Positions 33,812 to 45,476 of a DNA stretch of 64,000 bases are shown here, piece by piece (within the stretch, counting starts at the first letter, position 1; each line of letters opens with the position of its first letter). The stretch covers positions 13,440,488 through 13,504,487 of the forward strand of contig NC_092559.1 of the NCBI RefSeq assembly GCF_037038585.1, written 5' to 3'. Source of the DNA: Patagioenas fasciata. Lineage: Eukaryota; Chordata; Aves; Columbiformes; Columbidae. The notes beneath the pieces were generated by a model. The model did not search any database, was not told the origin of the DNA, and worked only from the letters and a program-made list of their open reading frames with translations. Both the position numbers and the translations under genes were made by a program.

Positions 33812-34272
33812 TGTATGGGAATGTAGTGGAAGATTTGGTGAGGAGGTTGTTTAAATGTAAATCCGCTCAAGTGACTTGCAACTGTCTGTACAAAAAGCAC
33901 ATACATCACACTAATTGTTTTACTGACCTTGTGTGCTTGATGAGTAGAACCTCTGTGTTAGATAACATAGGCCTGTGAGAAACTCTAGGCACCTTATCAC
34001 TAAGTCTGAGATTTCTGCTTTGTTGTGAGAAAGAGTGCAAGGCTGTGCCTGCTTGAAACCTTGAAATACAGGCGAGCTCAGTAGGCCCAGTGATCTTCCA
34101 GCAGGGCTGAACTTACCAGTGCCTGCATCCTCGCTTGTGTCATCTCTGCCTGGGAGCTTAGGTGCGACTTTGGAGATTCCCCAGTAGAGAGGTAACTAAA
34201 ATAAAATTTGTTCTTTGCAATGTATTTGTGGCTTCTGGCTCTTCTTGCAACGTACCTGTGTATGTGTACACA
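33812..34272 (+). repeat. Solo LTR, family F, inside CR1
   Basis: Starts TGTATGGGAATG and ends TACACA, about 461 bp, matching 39087-39542. Flanks gcagc and gtggc would both derive from gcggc by CpG transitions, so a decayed 5-bp duplication is plausible. Confidence 0.75.
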
Positions 34273-34357
34273 GTGGCCTCACTAGCGCCGAGTACAGTGG
34301 CACAATCACTTCTCTAGTCCTGTTGGCCACACTATTCCTGATACAAACCAGGATGCT

Positions 34358-34680
34358 TGTCATGGTTGAGACGGACAAACGACATAGACCAAGTTCTTCC
34401 AAGATGAAAGTAGTAGATGCCATTTATTGCCACAAGTGCATTTTTATACAGTTTTACCAATTCATGTGTGTCTTCACTATTGGTTACAAGGTACAGCAGT
34501 AACATCTCATTGGCTAATTTTACTCTTCTACTTCCTTCTCTCTCACGGGTACATCCTTAACTTCTCCGGATACTCCTTTACTCCCATCATTCTCACGGGT
34601 AGGCCTTCGTATCTTCAAGGCTAATTTCTGTTCCTATGCCCTCCGTCAGGGAATCCACAGACCCACCGTAGTCCCCCACA
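34358..34680 (-). repeat. Solo LTR, short alpharetrovirus-like family, inside CR1
   Basis: The reverse strand starts TGTGGGGGAC at 34680 and ends AACCATGACA at 34358, 323 bp, with TATA (GTATAAAAATG) and AATAAA in the right order. A perfect 6-bp target duplication, gatgct, is at 34352-34357 and 34681-34686. Confidence 0.85.
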
Positions 34681-35713
34681 GATGCTGTTGGCCTTTTTGG
34701 CCACCTGGGCACACTGCTGGGTCATATTCAGCTGGCTGTCATTCAACACGCCCAGATCACTCTCTGCCAGGGAGCTTTCCAGCCACTCTTTCCTAAGTCA
34801 GTAGCGCTGCCTGGGCTTGTTATGATCCAAGTACAGGACCCGGCACGTGGCCTTATTATACCTCATACAATTGGCCTCAGCCCAACGATACAGCTGGTCC
34901 AGATTCCTCTGTATGGCCTTTCTACCCTCCAGCAGATCAACACTCCCACCCAATTTGGTGTCATCTGCAAACTTACTAAGGGTGCACTCAATCCCTTCAT
35001 CCAGATCATTGATAAAGAGATTAAACAGAACTGGCCCAAATACTGAGCCCTGGGGAACACCACTCATGACCGGCTGCCAACTGGATTTGACTCCATTCAC
35101 CACAACTCTTTGGGCCTAGCCCTCCAGCCAGTATACATGTATGTCATAAATATTTATAAAGTTTACAAACTGTTTATTTCTCACTTGGTCCTGTACACAT
35201 CTCAGTGGTGCAAAGCAGAGGGAAAGAGAATCAGTAATTTCTGATATCCTAGAAAAAAAGACTGGGAAAAAACCTGGAGGTTAAGTGCTATTTTGTACTT
35301 ATGGAAGTTAAATCTCTTCAGATCATTTTTGGTACAGACTTGCAGAGACAGAGTGCCTGAAGACAGGCTATGTTTCAGATTGGGTCTCTCATGTCTGCCA
35401 TATTCAAGTTTAAAATAGTATATTTTGTCATTTTTTCTATGCTAGGAAGCCAAATGTGTCAGAAATGTTATATACACATTTGTATTAGAAATTTAATATA
35501 TTATTCTTTGAAATCATCAGCTTTTGCATTTGTACTGAGAAAGTAACTGCGGATATAACACAAGAGTCAAGAAAAGGAAAAGAGTCAGAATATGGAAGTA
35601 GAAAGTAAAAAGAAAAACAGAAAGAATCTTCTGAAATTCCCACATATATTGACTATTTCTTTGTTGTTGCCTTTTTTTTTTTTTTAACCACGAGGTCACC
35701 ACTCCATCTAGAG

Positions 35714-35908
35714 CAGAGGTGTCAAGCTCATTTTCATCGCAGGCCACATCAGCCTTGCCATTACCTTCAAAGGGCCGAATGTAATTTTAGGACTGGGTAA
35801 ATGTAGGAGTAGTTACATTTATCCAGTCCTAAAATTGCATTTTGCCCTTTGAAGGCAACCACGAGGCTGATGTGCCCCCCTCCAGTGAAAATGAGTTTGA
35901 AACTCCTG
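35714..35908. mobile_element. Palindromic hAT-type MITE
   Basis: 195 bp bounded by CAGAGGTGTCAAGCTCATTTTCA-like and its imperfect inverted complement ending CTCCTG. The two halves fold on each other over most of their length. Flanking 8-mers atctagag (35706-35713) and gtctagac (35909-35916) share the TCTAGA core, the known target preference of Charlie/hAT elements. No coding sequence. Confidence 0.75.
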
Positions 35909-35916
35909 GTCTAGAC

Positions 35917-38900
35917 TATTCATGGCCCATGGGAAAGCAACACAGCTATGAACCCCCTTCTTTTCAAAGACTCAGGTGTCTCAGGTATCAACTTTTTTCT
36001 AACTGTTCAAATACATGTCAAGGCATTTACTTCCTGACAATATGTATTTTTAATCTATCATTCATTGTGGCTAACTGAACTCAGGCAAATTTACAGTGAA
36101 ACACAGAGTTAACTTTAGGTATGTCCCGGAAATGAACGAGATACCTCTATACCCATGTTTGCTTGTGTCATGGAAGGGCTGAGAACCAAAACCAAGGTAT
36201 AAAAGCCAAACATCACAGAATCAGGCTTAAGCCATGCAGCTTCTCATTTCAGTAGGCTGCTTTGCAAGAATACGAGCAATTTCTGCTAGCACTTCAGAAC
36301 CTCAAAGCACTCTAAAGGCTGATCTCTGCCAGCTGGGAGTAAACTGAATCAAGCAGTAACAGTGCATAACACTTTAAATCATAGCCTAACCCTCAAGCAA
36401 CCCTCAGCTAAAGACTGGGAGTTGCAGTGGTATCAAAGCAGCATTTTTAACACTACTAACTTTAACACTACTAATGACTAAGTGAAAACAAAGAGTGAAG
36501 GCTCACAGTTGTCATGTTGTTTCATACAGAAAATTGCATAGCAACATCTCAGTTTTAAAGCATGATCGTAGCATAGGAACCTTATCATCTGGTATTTATG
36601 GCAAACACCTCCTCAAGTAAAAGGCAGGGTTTTTTATCCAACCTAGCTAAAATCAACAGCGGTGAATCCAGATAAATAAGTTTACCTATTTTTCAGCAAT
36701 GCTTGTTTTGTTTAAAAGTATGATTTCTCTAGGGCATGCAGATCAGCAAAAATTCCTCTGCAAAACAGCATTCCTAACCAGTGGCAACACCTTTCCTCTA
36801 CTCTGCATGAAGCAAGTGCAGAGGAAGAAAAAAAAATTGACTGCTTTCAGCATGTTGCCATTCATATTTTGAAAAACATACAGTGCTAAATTGTTTCCCT
36901 TCCAAATCTGTCCTACAGTTGCATCCACAGAAACCCAGAATTATCACTCAAATCTTGCCAGTTTCTGTTCTCTTTCAGTAATAAGAGTTTTCCAGGCAAG
37001 GGCTTCTGAATCAAACTTATTTACATCCAAACACAAATAGGACTCTCTGCTCAAGGTTATTTTAGAAATGACCCATTTTTCTACTGAGATTCATAGAATT
37101 TTATGTTATTTTTCTTCAATATGGGCAGATATAACTAATAAAACTGTTTTGACAAACACTTTGAGTTTGCAGATTTTTGTGATATATGAACGTGACTGAC
37201 TTGATAACAGAGAGGCATTATGACCACCTCAGTACTTAGTACAGTGGTGAGATTTTATTTTCGTATCTCTACATCTGTGTCTGCAGGAAGAATCTGAGGA
37301 CTTTTTCTTGTTACTTTGGTTTTAAACCATTTAGAAATAAGTGCTGTGCGTAAAAGAGACTGGATAAAGGGCAGAGGAGTAGGCTGCTTTCTGAATAAAT
37401 CATTGTCCAAAAATCTTTGTTTTAAGCTGAAAAAAGTATACTTGTTAACATAATTTCATGGCTGAACTTCAATAATCTCTGTGACAAAAAGAATTGAAGG
37501 ACCATGTGAAGATTAAGAAGTGAAGGTTACTAATTTGATTCACAACAGGCTCAGCAGAAACATGGTATTTGGTGTACCTACTTCAGGGAAGTAAACTCAT
37601 GACGAGCATTTAAACTGTCAAAAATGTGAAATGACAATCAAAATCCTAAGTTACTCAGTCTTTTCAAAAACAGGAATGCAAAGAATTTACAGAAACCACT
37701 TTTCAGAAACCACAGTTACTAGAATACTTATTAACTTGTGGGGCATAACTAATTGTTTGTAGTTAACTCCAGAGAACCATGACAAATGTGGAACTTTTTG
37801 TTTTCGTTCATAATTTGACACTTAGACCAACACATAACTAGAGCAAGCTGGTTCAATGCCATCACTAAAACCTGCTGAATTTTACTCTGTGTGAGACTTT
37901 GTAGAACAGCAGAGGTGGGTAAGCACTTTCCTAGTCTAGCTATCTGAGATAGAGATCTATGTGGCCCTGTCTTTCACATATACTATTGAATCACACAGCA
38001 CTAGAAATTCCAGCACAGTATAGAGTTTTTAGTAGAAATGAAACACTATGATATATAGTTCCTAGATGGCCTATTTGGATTCTTAAATAAAGTGTGATCA
38101 ATAATTATTCAACTTTTTTGCTTTATGCATGGCACGATGAATTATACCTGCAGTGGATAGTAACTACACTTTGTACTTACAGATTATCCATGTTCTATAG
38201 TGTAGAAGAACAATCTTAGTCTTTTTGAAAAACAAAGTGGCACGCAGCAACTATTGACAATGAAGTACAGTTTTTTATGAATTTGCTGCTTGAGTAAGTG
38301 GTAGGTAGCTTTTGCATAGCACGTTTTAAGCACGTGTTACAGAATGGGGGTCTTGGCACTGAGTTGAGTAGGGCAGTGGGTAATGAGCTTAGGTGAACAA
38401 AGCACATTACTTTTGGATGTAGTGTTTCTACCCAAGTCCTGTTTTTCCACCTCTCTCACCTGAACCTGAGTGAAATTTAAAAACTAGCTTGTGTCTCCCA
38501 GAGAACCGAATTTGGTAGGTTTTGTTCTTAGTTTATTTCATGTGCAAGTAGGCTCAGGCTCTGATAAAATGCAGTTATTTCAGCTTTCTTTCCAAATGCA
38601 GCAGCAGTACTTGTCCTCTGCCCTGATTCTTTGATAAAACATCTGTAAAGCTAAAGCATTAATCCAAGAATCAAGAAAGCAAGATTATCACCTCAGTCAG
38701 ATGGGAGACAAATATACGTGTCCCAAGAGCATCTCCTTCTGTTTGCTGTCAGCGGGACACACTTTATCTTCACAACTGAATCTCTGCTGTTACCCAACAA
38801 GGAGTTCAAAATACAAAGAGAGTGAGGAAGAAGTAACCTAGCTCCACAGCCAGGTATTTAGAATATTCTAGGGAGACAAGGAAGACCCAGATTTTGGGCA

Positions 38901-39086
38901 CTCTAATGGCCATTTTGCATTAAACTCTCTTCAGGCATCACATAGATACAGATCAAGAGTTAGAAAACAAGTTTCTTCCTTCTGTGGGAAATACCCCAGA
39001 CATTGACTTTATTGCATAGAGGCAGACTTTCAAAAAAAAAAGAGGATTCTCCTGACTGATGGAAACAGCAGGTCTGGTATGCTTTG
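35917..39086 (+). other. No gene recognised
   Basis: 3.2 kb of AT-rich sequence with no domain, repeat boundary or RNA gene that I can support. Possibly old unique-like sequence. Confidence 0.45.
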
Positions 39087-39542
39087 TGTATGGGAATTGT
39101 GCAAGAATGGCAAGAAGGCTCATTGTAAATACGCTCAAGCAACTGCACCTGGGATGTAGAAAAAGCACATACATCACACTAATTGTTTTACTGACCTTCT
39201 GTGCTTGACAGGTAGAACCTCTGTGTTAAAAAACATAGGCCTGTGAGAAACTCTTAAGGCACCTTATCATTATGCCTGAGATTCCTGCTTTGTTGTGAGA
39301 AAGAGTGCAAGGCTGTGCCTGCTTGAAACCTTGAAATACAGGCAAATGCAGCAGGCCCGTGATCTTCTACCAGGGTTGAATTCTGCAGTGTCTGCATCTC
39401 TACTTGTGTCGCCTCTGCCCAGGAGCTTAGGTGCTGCTTTGGATATCCCCTGGAAGTGAGGTAACTATAATAAATTTGCTCTTTGCAATTGCGTTTATGG
39501 CCTCTGGTTGCTTCTAGCAATGTGCCTGCGTTGGCTCACACA
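39087..39542 (+). repeat. Solo LTR, family F
   Basis: 456 bp, TGTATGGGAATT to CACACA, homologous to 33812-34272. A perfect 5-bp duplication, ctttg, is at 39082-39086 and 39543-39547. AATAAA-like ATAATAAATTTG near 39467. Confidence 0.85.
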
Positions 39543-39547
39543 CTTTG

Positions 39548-40224
39548 GGAAAAAACAGGTTAGGAAGAGAAAAGTGGACCCTACTTCCCTGGCCCATTCT
39601 TGAGAGGCTTTGAGCTGTAGATCTCAAATGGATAGTTTCCTGCTTACTGCCTCAAGATCTGGAGAAGAGACAAGCTGAAAACATGCCTGGTTGTCAGTTA
39701 GTTACTGGCTACCTTTAATGAGTTCCCTTTGCACCTAGGAGGTTAGTTTACAAGGCACTGTATGGGGAAGCAACACATCTAAATCAGCAGAGAACAGGTT
39801 AGTGGAACTGATGGAACACAGGTTGCACTTCAGTGCATATTTTTCTTTCACTACCAGGCTGACCAGTAGATTTTCATCTTCTCCTTTTGAAACTAGTGTG
39901 GTAGAGGGCTTAGTAAGACAAAGATGCAGGGCACTGTAGCATCTACCTTTCAAATCTCAACATCTTTGGCACTAGCCCAGGGTAAATATGCAATCCTTAC
40001 TCTTTGACAACATTGTTCAAACACTGAATTAATGTTTTCTAACTGCATCAGATTGACTCTATCTAAAAAAAGTACATAACCACTATACACAGGACATATA
40101 GCATAAGTGCAAACTGATCAAACAAAGTTCTTTAAGTCTAATCTCCAAAGTGTCACTTCCTTTTAGGTCTCCATTTCACTTCTGGAATTACAACCAAAAG
40201 CACTAGTTCTTATTGATAGCTTTG
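39548..40224 (+). other. No gene recognised
   Basis: 677 bp without recognisable features. Confidence 0.4.
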
Positions 40225-40229
40225 GCCAT

Positions 40230-40875
40230 TGTGGCAGTTGCACATCCCCCTGAGATCTGGATCCTTCAATGGGGCAGTTAATGGCTCTTTTAGCACCTTA
40301 ATGGGACCCTGAGTCAGTTGACAGGGTCGTTAGCAGAGGAGGTGCCCAGAGTAGCTGCAAAGCTTCTGGACCGTGTTTCAATGCCCACAGCCAGATCTGA
40401 CCAGACTATAAATGGGGCTCCCACTGAAGACCCTCTTTGGAGTGGCCTTGGAGTAGCGGGTCTGTGAACTGGAACCCTCTCCTTAGACTGGGATGCCGTC
40501 TAAGGAGACTTCCCAGGATTGAGAGTGCCTCACCTCGTTGTTTGGGTGAGTGGTTATTTACTGGATACATCCTTGAATGAGTCCTTGCCTAACCCAGGCA
40601 AGTGATTATTTCTTGTGGGTACCCTGGAGTCGGAGGGCTCTGGTTGGTTTCTTGTGAGTGTGTGCATGCATGCTGTGGATCCTCATTATTCTTATTTTGC
40701 TGCACCCCAATAATCTCAACTGATATCCGAACCTGTATTTTATGTTGTCAGAGTGCTAACTAATTGTATAAACCCTGTTTTGGTCAGTTTATTGGTTGCA
40801 CTTTTCCAGCCAGAATAAAGTCTGTTTTGGAACTCGTTGTCCACCTAAAACTGACTTTGGGGTACCTCCATGACA
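40230..40875 (+). repeat. 5' LTR of ERV-D
   Basis: 646 bp, TGTGGCAG to CATGACA. AATAAA at about 40815. Homologous to the old LTR at 10403-10992 and to the partial 3' LTR at 42011-42380. Confidence 0.85.
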
Positions 40876-40882
40876 TTTAAAA

Positions 40883-40900
40883 TGGTGTAGTCGGCAGGAT
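40883..40900 (+). other. Primer binding site, tRNA-Ser type
   Basis: TGGTGTAGTCGGCAGGAT matches the complement of a tRNA-Ser 3' end except for one C-to-T change at a CpG. It lies 7 nt after the LTR. Confidence 0.65.
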
Positions 40901-41209
40901 ATCAGAAATGGAGAAATTATTATGGGGCTACAGCTGTAATAATCCTTCTGTGGCAACCTGCACACATCGGGCAGAAGCAAGCTGATGTGGTCCCAGAGTG
41001 ACCGTAGCTGCGTGTGCTGTTTTCTGTGCTTCTGTTTGTGTTGCTGTCGATGCTGTTCTTGGTGTTGTTCTGTGCACCTGCTTAAAGCAAGCCCGAGACC
41101 AGCACAAATGCTGTAGCCAGTTGGAGAGGCATGATTCTAGAAAAGAGCTGGAAATATATTGTTTGAAAGCAGAGTTACGGTGAGAGAGAAAGTGAGTGCA
41201 TTTTTAGGA

Positions 41210-42010
41210 CAAAGGATTGAACTCATGTTAACCCAAGCAAAATTTCCCCTAGTATTGCCCAAATTCGGAAATTGATTGTGGACACAGAACCTGAGGACTG
41301 GGATGGAGATATCTGGGGAGATTCTGAAAACAGTGTTGATGAAGAGGAGGTAGAGACAAAGGATGTAGGCCCTCTCATTAAAACTGAGACATGTACAGGT
41401 CCACAGGGTGGAAACTCCTGTACTGCTGTTTGTACTACCCCATGGACGGGACCTGAACTTGGCGACTTGCAATCTAAATTCTCACGTTAGCCGGGCGAAA
41501 CAGAAACTGAATATCTTTCCCTTACGGGGTGTGATCGGATACTATTGAGTAATGAGGAAGCTGCAGGCTTTTGGGGACCTGGTGTGTTTTCAAGTGATGG
41601 TCCGAATGGTGATCAGCCCATAACATCTTGTGTGGCTTACTGGGCTGGTGGTGTGGATCCCAAGGAACGTGGGGAGCCCATCACCATTAGGATAAGAGGC
41701 TTGCTGGAGCTGGTTGAGGGCGTTCAAAAGGCTGCTTGTATACAGACAATGTACGAAAGAGGGCGGCAAGGAATTGCCATGGCTGCACCAGTAAACCTGA
41801 CCCACCTTCGGCTGCTTATCAGAGGGCTGCCGGACGCTTTAAAGATACATGTCCAGTCCCTCAGGGAGAGAATTCAGGAGGCTATTGACTGTAACAAGCA
41901 GAACCCTGGAAATCTGCCTGCACATGTATTAACCTGGGCTGAAATCCTGCACAATTTAGTCACCTACGGGCGTGAAATGGGATGGGTGGACCCGGGTGGC
42001 AGCACAGAGA
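41210..42010 (+). pseudogene. gag (capsid region) of ERV-D
   Basis: One frame from about 41210 with a single TAG at 41488, otherwise open until the LTR junction. An acidic N-terminal stretch is followed by a capsid-like region with GFWGPGVF, AYWAGGVDP and LIRGLPDAL. The same landmarks (GYWGHGVF, YWAGGL, LIRGLPESL) occur in ERV-C at 51080-51370, so C and D share a gag lineage. The open frame continues a few codons into the LTR, an artefact of the deletion. Confidence 0.7.
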
Positions 42011-42380
42011 CTTCTTGGAATTGAGAGTGCCTCACCTCCTCGTTTGGGTGAGTGGTTATTTACTGGATATATCCTTAAATGAGTCCTTGCCTAACCCAGG
42101 CGAGTGATTATTTCTTGTGGGTACCCTGGAGTCGGAGGGCTCTGGTTTGTTTCTTGTGAGTGTGTGCATGCACGCTGTGGATCCTCATTACTCTTATTTT
42201 GCTGCACCCCAATAATCTCTTCAACTGATATATGAACCTGTATTTTATGTTGTCAGAGTGCTAACTAATTGTATAAACCCTGTTTTGATCAGTTTATTGG
42301 CTGCACTTTTCCAGCCAGAATAAAATCTGTTTTGGAACTTGTTGTCCACCTAAAACTGACTTTGGGGTGCCTCCGTGACA
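42011..42380 (+). repeat. 3' LTR of ERV-D, 5' part missing
   Basis: Matches 40506-40875 closely and ends CCGTGACA. The first ~275 bp of the LTR were removed by the same deletion that removed pol and env. Confidence 0.85.
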
Positions 42381-42734
42381 GCCATAAGGAACTAAACTAA
42401 GATCACCATTTTGTTTACCATAGACATTAAAATCCATCTCTGTCATGTTTTCAGTATAGCAAAAAAAATGATCACATGGCTATCTCTTGCACACCCAGAA
42501 GTTATCTTGACACCACCTGCCTGATCTGTCTGATATCTCTCATCAAAAAGTTGAACTGAAAGCTGACTGGATCAGGTTGTATCTGTACAGTATCTTGAGG
42601 AAGCAGGCTAGAGCGTGTCACTTTGCCAACTCAGCTCTATGTACACATACACACACTCGTGCATGCACAAATTGCTTTCATAGGATGTCTCTGACTTAGC
42701 TACCAGCATCCATCTTGGTGCCACCTCAAGGCAT

Positions 42735-44018
42735 ATCAAGGATAAGAGGGTTATTAGGGGCAGTCAACATGGCTTTACCAAGGGTAAGTCATGCTTGACC
42801 AACCTCATAGCCTTTTATGAGAATGCAACAAGGTGGATGGATGATGGCAGAGCGGTGGATGTGGTCTACCTTGACTTCAGTAAAGTCTTTGACACAGTCT
42901 CCCACAGCATCCTCACAGCTAAGTTGAGGAGGTGTGGTCTAGACAATAGAGTAGTGAGGTGGGTTGCAAACTGGCTTAAGGAGAGAAGCCAGAGAGTGGT
43001 AGTCAATGGTGCGGAGTCTAGTTGGAGGCCAGTATCTAGTGGAGTGCCTCAGGGGTCAGTACTGGGGCCAATATTATTCAATATATTCATTAACGATTTG
43101 GACGAGGGAATGGAGTGTACTATCAGCAAGTTTGCTGATGACACTAAGCTGGGAGGAGTGGCTGACACGCCAGAAGGCTGTGCTGCCATCCAGCGGGACC
43201 TGGACAGGCTGGAGAGTTGGGCGGGGAATAACCTGATGAAATTTAACAAGGGAAAGTGTAGAGTCCTGCATCTGGGCAGGAAGAATCCCAGGTTCCAGTA
43301 TAAGTTGGGGAACGACCGATTAGAGAGCAGTGTAGGGGAAAGGGACCTGGGGGTCCTGGTGGACAACAGGATGACCATGAGCCAGCACTGTGCCCTTGTG
43401 GCCAGGAAGGCCAATGGCATCCTCGGGTGTATTACAAGGGGGGTGGTCAGTAGATCGAGAGAGGTTCTCCTTCCCCTCTACTCCGCCCTGGTGAGACCCC
43501 ATCTGGAATATTGTGTCCAGTTCTGGGCCCCTCAGTTCAAGAAGGACAGGGAACTGCTGGAGAGGGTCCAGCGTAGGGCAACAAAGATGATTAAGGGAGT
43601 GGAGCACCTCCCTTATGAAGAAAGGCTGAGGGAGCTGGGTCTCTTTAGTTTGGAGAAGAGGAGACTGAGGGGTGACCTCATTAATGTTTATAAATATATA
43701 AAGGGTGAGTGCCATGAGGATGGAGCCAGGCTCTTCTCAGTGGCAAACAATGATAGGACAAGGGATAATGGAATCAAGCTGGAACACAAGAGGTTCCACT
43801 TAAATTTGAGAAAAAAACTTCTCAGTGAGGGTGACAGAGCCCTGGAACAGGCTGCCCAGGGAGGTTGTGGAGTCTCCTACTCTGGAGACATTCAAAACCC
43901 GCCTGGACATGTTCCTGTGTGATCTCACGTAGGCGTTCCTGCTCCAGCAGGGGGATTGGACTAGATGATCTTTTGAGGTCCCTTCCAATCCCAAACATAC
44001 TGTGATACATACTGTGAT
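42735..44018 (+). mobile_element. CR1 LINE, 5'-truncated, long open RT frame
   Basis: Forward CR1 of the same subfamily as 2234-3518. The RT frame 42795-43922 is open for 375 codons with [21 protein letters not shown] and FADDTKLGG, the catalytic Asp pair retained. A one-base change in frame near 43815 disrupts the C-terminus. The tail has two ACTGTGAT units. Lacking its 5' half, it cannot move on its own. Confidence 0.9.
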
Positions 44019-44075
44019 CCATCTACTATAAAGGTACCTTGAGATCAGGCCACCAACAAATCCAATCTATCCTTA

Positions 44076-44546
44076 TGTTGGAGAATGAAAAACTTGTAGA
44101 ACTCTTTGAGTGCGACGGGCGGACTGGCGAAGACAAAGAATCGGGCTCAATATGAGTTTAACATCAATGCCCTTTAATGAACCTTTAACAACACTGAATA
44201 TCAATGTCTGCCAGTGCACGTTTTTGAAACCCTTATATAGTCTTTACCCAGTGGTCACGTGGCAAGTGCAGGCTATGATTGATTACTCTCTGCAGTCACT
44301 CTTCCCCCCCCCCGCTATGGTGATTAGCTGCAGGTCACTGTCCACGAACTGTTCATGCGCAGTGACGACAGCGCCCCTCCTGCAGCCTGGGTCGAGGATA
44401 GACCAGCTTCTGTTTACTTCCGTTCTGTCTTTGGTGTCTCCAGAAAAACCTTCCGTGTAGGTCCTAGCCTGCACCACAGCCACATCAAACTCTGGCTTGT
44501 TCACAGCACACAGCCCATGTCCTCTTTCTTCCAAAAACTCTCCACA
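44076..44546 (-). repeat. 3' LTR of ERV-B
   Basis: 471 bp, reverse strand TGTGGAGAG at 44546 to CTCCAACA at 44076, paired with 47330-47798. Several of the differences between the two are CpG transitions; one is a C-run length change near 44305. Confidence 0.87.
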
Positions 44547-44800
44547 GTTCCTCCTTTTTTCTTTTTGGACAAGCCAGGCTTGATTATCTATGCGTTCTAA
44601 CCCATCTTTGATACGTGATGAAGAACAACTTATACATAACATATCAATTACAACAACAATCAACATAAACAATGCACTTTGCAATAAACCCTTAATCCAC
44701 CCCCTTAGGTCAAGTCAATTTGTTAAACTTTCTAAACAAAAAAATCAGTTGGTTCGATTTCCTACGGCTCTGGCCCTACGGGAAGGCGATCATCACAATT
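44547..44800 (-). pseudogene. Envelope transmembrane tail and polypurine tract of ERV-B
   Basis: Hydrophobic membrane span (ALFMLIVVVIDMLCIS) followed by a tail ending NQAWLVQKEK, similar to NQALLVQKEK at 59080. Codons for the basic tail form the purine run just before the 3' LTR. Confidence 0.65.
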
Positions 44801-45204
44801 GTCATAGTTGTCAAACCATGCGCTAATATTTTTCCTCTTAGTAAACTTGAGGTACTCCATTGCTGTTTTAATATTGCAATGGATTGATTAAACAAATTCC
44901 AAGAACTTTTATTTAATGGTACTCCTACTCAACATGTAACAAACAGTGTGCTGGGTGTTGATCAACCTGCCCAGAAGGTAGTGGTGTTTAAAGACCTTCC
45001 TAACATTACCATACATTTTGTCGAGGATCAAAAGCAGTTCTTAACAAAAACCCAGGAACTAGACTGCTTCTCAAGAGAATGAAAAAGATACAAACTTTCC
45101 ACATGCTTAACACTTTATCATTAAGACCTAGTTATATAACTATATTACACATACATGTCACAGCTAAATTAATGCGAAGGTTACACCTCACTCTGTGTCC
45201 TCCA

Positions 45205-45405
45205 AAGGTTCTGTTGCAGGAAGTTGATTCGGTTGAATTTGCTTCAACTCCGGCTTTACTGCTTGGCTTGGAACCCACAACGGACCTTGATCTGTGGAGA
45301 GACACACATACCCTCTACCATTAACAATAACAGGTGCCGGTCCCTTCCACATTCTAGTGGTGGGGTCGCTGAACTGCTACCACTACTGGTTGGATTGTAG
45401 ATGAG
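45205..45405 (-). pseudogene. Integrase C-terminal fragment of ERV-B
   Basis: Reverse-strand frame with MWKGPAPVIV, GRGYVCLST and PLWVPSQAVKP, the C-terminal DNA-binding domain signature of class II integrases. It follows gag after a large deletion. Confidence 0.65.
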
Positions 45406-45476
45406 ACTTGCTGGCTAACTTGTTGAAGAGATCTCTGCATGACCCCTTCGAAAGCGACAGGCATCACTTCTGCATT

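Larger units (their letters stand above)
33290..35132 (-). mobile_element. CR1 LINE interrupted by two solo LTRs
   Basis: One reverse-strand CR1 in three pieces: 33290-33811, 34273-34357 and 34681-35132. Removing the two LTRs makes the pieces contiguous relative to the CR1 at 15400-16412. RT motif [16 protein letters not shown] is in the last piece. 5' truncated at about 35132. Confidence 0.85.
40230..42380 (+). mobile_element. ERV family D, internally deleted provirus
   Basis: 5' LTR 40230-40875, primer site 40883-40900, gag fragment, then a direct jump into a 5'-shortened 3' LTR ending at 42380. A perfect 5-bp duplication, gccat, is at 40225-40229 and 42381-42385, so the whole deleted structure lies between true ends. 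Pol and env are gone. The deletion joins gag to LTR at about 42010 across the shared octamer GAGACTTC. Confidence 0.85.
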
